From NCBI GenBank assembly GCA_001598975.1, contig BBXU01001561.1, forward strand, positions 1 to 22,903: a DNA stretch of 22,903 nucleotides, given 5' to 3'. The DNA comes from Parachlorella kessleri (Eukaryota > Chlorophyta > Trebouxiophyceae > Chlorellales > Chlorellaceae). Positions 19,117-22,903 of this stretch are shown here, piece after piece (position 1 is the first letter of the stretch; the number at the start of each line of letters is the position of its first letter). The notes beneath the pieces were generated by a model. The model did no database searches and was not told where the DNA came from. It was given only the letters and a program-made list of their open reading frames with translations. A program made the position numbers and the translations under genes.

Positions 19117-20545
19117 GTTGCCCTCACTGATGGAGCGAATGGGCGCCGGCCAAAGCATGGCCAACAGCAGCAGCAGCAGCAGCAGCTCTACGCAGTACCT
19201 GGTACATGCGCCAAGGGCCTCTTTGCGCTGTGCCCTACGTGCAATGTTCAATTCAACTGCATTGGCCTTGCTCCTGCGTGCCAAGTACGGCATCGTGTAG
19301 TGCCTCCCCAGCAGCAATTTTTGGGGGTTGGGAGGGAACCTCCTTGCCCTTATAGAGCGCAAACTTGGGATGCACATGAGAGTAGTGGGTGTGAGGAAAG
19401 TAAAGTTCAGTGGTGGTGCGCAGCATGAAAAACAGGCAGGTGCATATTTATGCTGGCGCCCGAGGTTCTGTCAGCGGAGCTTATGCGTTGTGCTATCTCT
19501 GGCTATCGTGAGTGGCTACACTGCAGTACACTCAGCTGACCTTGTTTCTGTCAGCACTTCTTGTGGTAGTTCCCTGTCTGGTGCTGCTGCTGTACGTGAA
19601 CCACTTGGGAGGGATGTAGCTCTTGTCAGTACCCCCTTTCTGGGCTTGTAGGCCCTATTGTGGTGCCACTACGCAAGCAAAGGCCAGTATTAGCATTCTC
19701 GGGTCATTTTGTTCGTGCCCGTCTGGCCGACGCTGTATCTTTGGACCTTTGATTCGATGACCCCGTACATGGTATACATATACCAATATTCCTGCATGCC
19801 ACGTTTCTCTCTCTCAGGTACCCCTTCAATGCTTCCAGCGGATTGGTGCATGCGTGCACTGGTTGCGCAAGCAGTCACTCCTTGCCGTTTCTGCTAGCCT
19901 ATTCATTATGTTCCTTTTTGCTCATTTGATATGATTGAGTACTAATCTGGTTGTTACATGCGTGTGTGGCCGTACCTCGTTGTACCTCCTATAAAGAGCC
20001 GTCTGACGTTGCGTTCCTGGCAGTGGAAGCTTTTGCAATTGCCAGACGTCGCCGACGTGAAGTAACTTGAACATCCCTTAAACAAGCTACTTTCGCTTCC
20101 ATACCTCCGAGGAGTCCTCGCTTCTTTGAGCTTGGTGTGTGTCCGGCCATTCCCCTGCTTGCACCTGTGCCTGCCTGCCTGCATGTATGCTGCTTGCTGA
20201 CTCCTCATTGCATACACACTTATTAGCATGGGTGTAATGTTTTCACATTACGGGCTTGCGAGGGTTTGCTGTGTGTTGCATTGCATTCTGAGGCGAATTC
20301 GCCTATTCTGCTTGCTTGCCTACGTGTTGCTACATATATTACATAGATGCATGCATGCTGGTTTCCTTCCCTCCTATGCTGGGCCTAGGCTTTTGGGTGC
20401 GTGGCCTTTTGTTCATAAACCGTTCCAGTGGTTGCTTAAGCAAGTTTGTTTGTATCCAGAGATAGCCGTGGTAAGGTACCTTAACAAGTCCCAAAGACTT
20501 CTTATTGGGGATGTGCCCGTCATCTTGAAAATTTGCATTGTAAGC
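19117..20545. other. Probable 3' end and 3' UTR of the SBP gene; no firm exon
   Basis: The left part has open plus frames of uncertain status, one with a Q run from the CAG repeat (to 19428) and another at 19328-19651 with a hydrophobic stretch (SLCVVLSLAIVSGY). From about 19700 the DNA becomes T-rich and lower in GC, like an algal 3' UTR. TGTAA occurs at 20233-20237 and 20537-20541. Palindromes are AGGCGAATTCGCCT (20291-20304) and the hairpin GTAATGT-TTTC-ACATTAC (20234-20251), which overlaps the first TGTAA. The open frame 20228-20671 is hydrophobic, is not supported by any motif, and overlaps the pseudogene. Confidence 0.5.
19165..19185 (+). repeat. (CAG)7 microsatellite
   Basis: Seven CAG units read as Gln, Ser or Ala runs depending on frame, and as a Leu run on the opposite strand. 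It may be coding in the SBP gene, where a Q run would be ordinary, but the exon is not proven. Confidence 0.9.
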
Positions 20546-20872
20546 CTTGATCGCCTTGACGCTGTCTTACCTCACTTAGCTGGAAGGCACCAGAACAAGG
20601 TCTGGGTGTGGGACTGCACTAGGCCCTCCCGTCCCCGCCTAGCGAATGCTGCAGCTACAGCAGGCCCTTGAGCCTGCTCACTGCCGGGAGCGGCTGGTTA
20701 GGCTACCTGTGCCCAGCGCTGGGAGATGGCCACCGCGGGAGCCGCCAGGAGCAGCCTCTGCCCAAGCCAAGGAAGTACGAGGGTACACATCATATGACAA
20801 CAGTAGTGATAAGCACCCTTGTAGCACAGTCACGCGCTTGGTGCAGGGGCCCCTGCAGCCGCCCCCGAACAC
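20546..20872 (-). pseudogene. Inverted, broken copy of ABHD10-like exon 5 with intron flanks
   Basis: The minus strand here aligns with 10706-11036. The exon-equivalent part is 20757-20571, bounded by a GCAG acceptor and a GTAAGA donor as in the parent. It starts RLLLAAPAVAISQRWAQVA, against GLLLVAPAVDISQHWAQVA in the intact gene, then meets a stop. Exon length is 187 nt against 192, so the frame is lost, and a second stop replaces part of SSYME. About 110 bp of the upstream intron is kept, so this is a DNA-level duplicate and not a retrocopy. No other hydrolase exon was found nearby. Confidence 0.85.
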
Positions 20873-22172
20873 TGGTTGCGTCTGCTGCCTCAAGTAGTTG
20901 CCGGCCCTCTGGCCTGGCAGGGCAACTCATCTAGACTTCGCCTGCGTGCGCAAGACTCTCATTCCCTTCCCTTGCAATCTCTCCCAGGCAGCCCAGGGGC
21001 TGCTGGGGAGCTGCTGCCTGAGATGCAGGTTGCAGATAGTTGCTGCCATAGCTGCTGTCACCTGCACTGTCACGGCTGGCCGCTTGTCCCAACTGCTGCG
21101 CTAGCGGGGCCTTGCCTGCTGCCCTTTCTGCAGCACTTCCACTGCCCGCAGAAACCCCTTTTGCCACGTTTCTGCCAGGTAGTAGAGCTGCTCAAAACCA
21201 TGTTGAGGTGCAAACCGCCCCAGCCATGCATGTTGGCTAAGGCTGAGCCGAAGCTTTAGCAGTGGCAGCAGTCGGCAGCTGAGCTAGACATCGGAAGACA
21301 CCACGGGTGCCATGCTGGGACTGCGATCAGCTCGGGGGTTTTGCCAAGCGCCAAGGGCGTTTCCTGTTGCCAAGGCAATGTCACTCACTGACCAACCCTG
21401 TGGTTGCTCACTGGCTGTGCAGCTGACTTGCATGGCTGCTTTCGTGGTGCTGCAAATAGCCCAGAGCATCTGCCTGGGCATGGGGCATCCACGTGACAAG
21501 CCTGCCGCCTGGGGCAAGGGCGCGCCCACCCAGCTGCATCAGCTACTCTAAAGCTGCCGCCAGGCTGTGCTGCTGCTGGTGGCGGCGGCAGTAACGCTGC
21601 TGCACAACTGGGGTCACCGCTCCCTCGAAAGCTTTCCCCAGTCTCATGTTCAACACCTGCAGCATCCTGGGGCAGGTCAAGCTAGTTGCTGCTGCCAGAG
21701 CAACTATGTGCAGGCACGGTCCTTCTGCGCCGCCCGGCCTACTGTTTTAAAGCCGCCCTTACCCACACCGTCGGGGGTGTTTGGTGTGCCTGCAGGGCTG
21801 GTCGCAGCGGCAGTTGCGCCTGGAGCCCACATGGGGTGGAGTTCATGCCTCACCCTGAAGAGTGTGCACCCCACTCACAGGCACACTTAGCATTACCCTG
21901 TGCGTTCTAGATGTGCGGGGTTCGTCCAGCAGGCCTGCAACGACTTGGATTATCCACCATGCACACTAACTGTGCCGCTTGCTCTTAAGGAGCCTATGAC
22001 AACAACCTATGCTGGAGTGCACTGTAGTCACCAACAGTTTAGGAAGACAACCTTCACCTATCAGCAAACCCAGGTCCAAACCAATCAACAATGGTACTTG
22101 CTGCCTGCAAAGTTATAATGTAGAGAAAACACCTAACCTGGCGGGTCATGTCTATCACCTGAACACTGACGA
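20873..22172. other. Unassigned region, possibly introns and linker of the helicase gene
   Basis: No motif identifies a gene. On the minus strand, 21167-20931 has a frame with coding-like composition (VSAGSGSAAERAAGKAPL...), with a GGCAG acceptor-like sequence just upstream; it could be a linker exon of the helicase. On the plus strand there are hydrophobic stretches in one frame (IVAAIAAVTCTVTAG near 21045, LAVQLTCMAAFVVLQIAQ near 21410, VLLLVAAAVTLL near 21570), separated by stops, and a Cys/His-rich frame at 20876-21259. Neither strand can be assigned with confidence. Confidence 0.4.
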
Positions 22173-22232
22173 CTAAGCAGCAGCCAGCGTGGGGAAGTTT
22201 AGGAAAGGTGGCCTACTGAAACAGATGCACAC

Positions 22233-22650
22233 TTGGTCACTTTGGCGGCAGCCACTCCACTGCCATGCTTGACTGGGCTGGTCTATCCCGTCGGATTGGC
22301 CGTCCCCCGCTGCTGCTGCCACTCTGGCAGCGGCGCCTCCCTCCTCGCTGCGGATATTCTCGCGCTGCTGCCAGGCCAGTGCAACGCAGAGTAGCGACAG
22401 CGCTTGCAAGAGCCTGCAGATAAACAGACAGCGCTGTTTGCACAAGCCCGTTAATGGTATACGCTGCAGGACAGATAGTAAATGCCTCCAAAAGTTCACA
22501 GCTCACCCCAGTGCTTGGCCCGCTGACACCCTGCTAACTTGTGGGAGCCACCAGGAGCGCATTGTTCTCAGGCTCCAGGGATGTGAAGACCTTGCTGAAG
22601 AAGGACAGCTGCACGCCGTAAGGTTGGTGCGGAAGATAAATATCACAGCC
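22233..22650 (-). CDS. FANCJ/BRIP1-like DNA helicase, N-terminal fragment
   Basis: FANCJ (BRIP1) is an XPD-family iron-sulfur 5'-3' helicase acting in DNA crosslink repair. The minus strand 22650-22539 encodes CDIYLPHQPYGVQLSF, then FSKVFTSLEPENNALLVAPT, matching the Q-motif region that leads into Walker A in this family (IY-P---Y--QL ... LL--PT). A second segment, 22413 to about 22233, encodes LSLLCVALAWQQRENIRSEE, matching the stretch right after Walker A, including the characteristic ALAWQQ. The GxGK[ST] core expected between them is missing in every frame examined, and the two pieces do not join in phase. Upstream, an in-frame TAG at 22653-22651 is best read as part of an acceptor. Downstream helicase motifs (Ia, the Fe-S cysteines, DEAH) were not found on this strand down to about 20.9 kb. 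It is either a pseudogene or an incompletely resolved gene running leftward. Confidence 0.6.
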
Positions 22651-22903
22651 CTAGGTCTTAAACATGGTGGCTTTTGAGCTGCAGGGAGGGTTCATGTTGT
22701 GCCTTGCTTTGTTACAGGGAGTAGAGCCGATCGCAGTGCACTGCATGCTTGTGTGATGTTGTAGGCCTACGGGGGGTGGCTAATGGAGACGTACTGCTGA
22801 GTAAGATAGACAGGCCCAGGCCTCATGGGCACAGCCACGGCCGTGCCTCGAGTAGTGCTGCCCTGATACCCCATCCATGGGCTAAGGAGATGCCCTCGGT
22901 TAC
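22651..22903. other. Right edge, upstream side of the helicase fragment
   Basis: This would contain the first exon or promoter of the helicase on the minus strand. No start or exon is convincing: an ATG at 22665 is followed by an in-frame TAG four codons later. Confidence 0.4.

Noticed and set aside
18931..19377. Minus-strand protein with a Leu8 run resembling a membrane segment
   Set aside because: The Leu run is the reverse reading of the CAG repeat. No other feature supports a gene.
20228..20671. Plus-strand 147-codon hydrophobic open frame
   Set aside because: It lies in T-rich UTR-like DNA and runs into the reverse strand of the ABHD10 pseudogene. No motif was recognised.
20646..20770. 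Apparent plus-strand exon after a CTGCAG acceptor (LEPAHCRERLVRLPVPSAG)
   Set aside because: This is the reverse complement of the copied ABHD10 exon, so the plus-strand frame is a by-product.
20876..21259. Cys/His-rich frame considered as a CRR1-like metallothionein-type tail
   Set aside because: The cysteines come from repeated TGCTGC-type sequence, no splice path links the frame to the SBP gene, and the minus strand has an equally open frame.
21040..21615. Three hydrophobic stretches on the plus strand, possible C-terminal membrane anchor of the SBP protein
   Set aside because: They are separated by stops, the needed introns are not convincing, and the T-rich 3' UTR-like DNA and the pseudogene lie between them and the SBP gene.
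1..22903. Search for CRISPR arrays, tRNA or rRNA genes, insertion sequences and viral genes
   Set aside because: None was seen. Direct repeats present are microsatellites, short tandem duplications and two dispersed copies, without array structure, and no transposase or viral protein motif was recognised.

Overview
The window reads as nuclear DNA of a green alga, most likely a chlorophycean (volvocine-like) species. It is GC-rich and intron-dense, with introns of roughly 80 to 480 nt that mostly follow GTGAGT/GTAAG...GCAG. Polyadenylation signals of the TGTAA type fit the same group, and the window carries two transcription-factor families typical of green plants and algae (SBP box and RWP-RK). 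The species cannot be named from the sequence. Nothing bacterial, organellar or viral was seen. All gene models below were spliced by hand using reading frame, splice consensus and phase.

Layout, left to right. (1) 0.1-1.5 kb, minus: an RWP-RK transcription factor. (2) 2.2-5.2 kb, minus: a six-exon PTGR3/ZADH2-type medium-chain reductase whose exons all join in phase. (3) 5.7-8.8 kb, minus: a GT14 (Core-2/I-branching type) glycosyltransferase with an unresolved N-terminus. (4) 8.8-9.5 kb: a divergent promoter region. (5) 9.5-12.1 kb, plus: a seven-exon ABHD10-type alpha/beta hydrolase, complete at 301 aa. (6) 12.1-13.4 kb: an upstream region with a tight cluster of GTAC cores. (7) 13.4 to at least 19.1 kb, plus: a large SBP-box (SPL/CRR1 class) transcription factor. 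(8) 19.1-20.5 kb: T-rich DNA that probably holds the 3' end of the SBP gene. (9) 20.5-20.9 kb, minus: a broken inverted copy of one ABHD10 exon with its flanking intron DNA. (10) 22.2-22.7 kb, minus: part of a FANCJ/BRIP1-like helicase whose Walker A motif cannot be recovered.

The genes do not form a pathway. The notable connection is regulatory. The SBP family binds a GTAC core, and four GTAC cores lie within 51 bp, arranged as two inverted pairs, about 0.9 kb upstream of the SBP coding start. The other main points are an inverted intra-window duplication, a His-to-Gln change at a zinc-ligand position of the SBP domain, and an in-frame 90-nt tandem duplication that copies a splice acceptor in the SBP gene.
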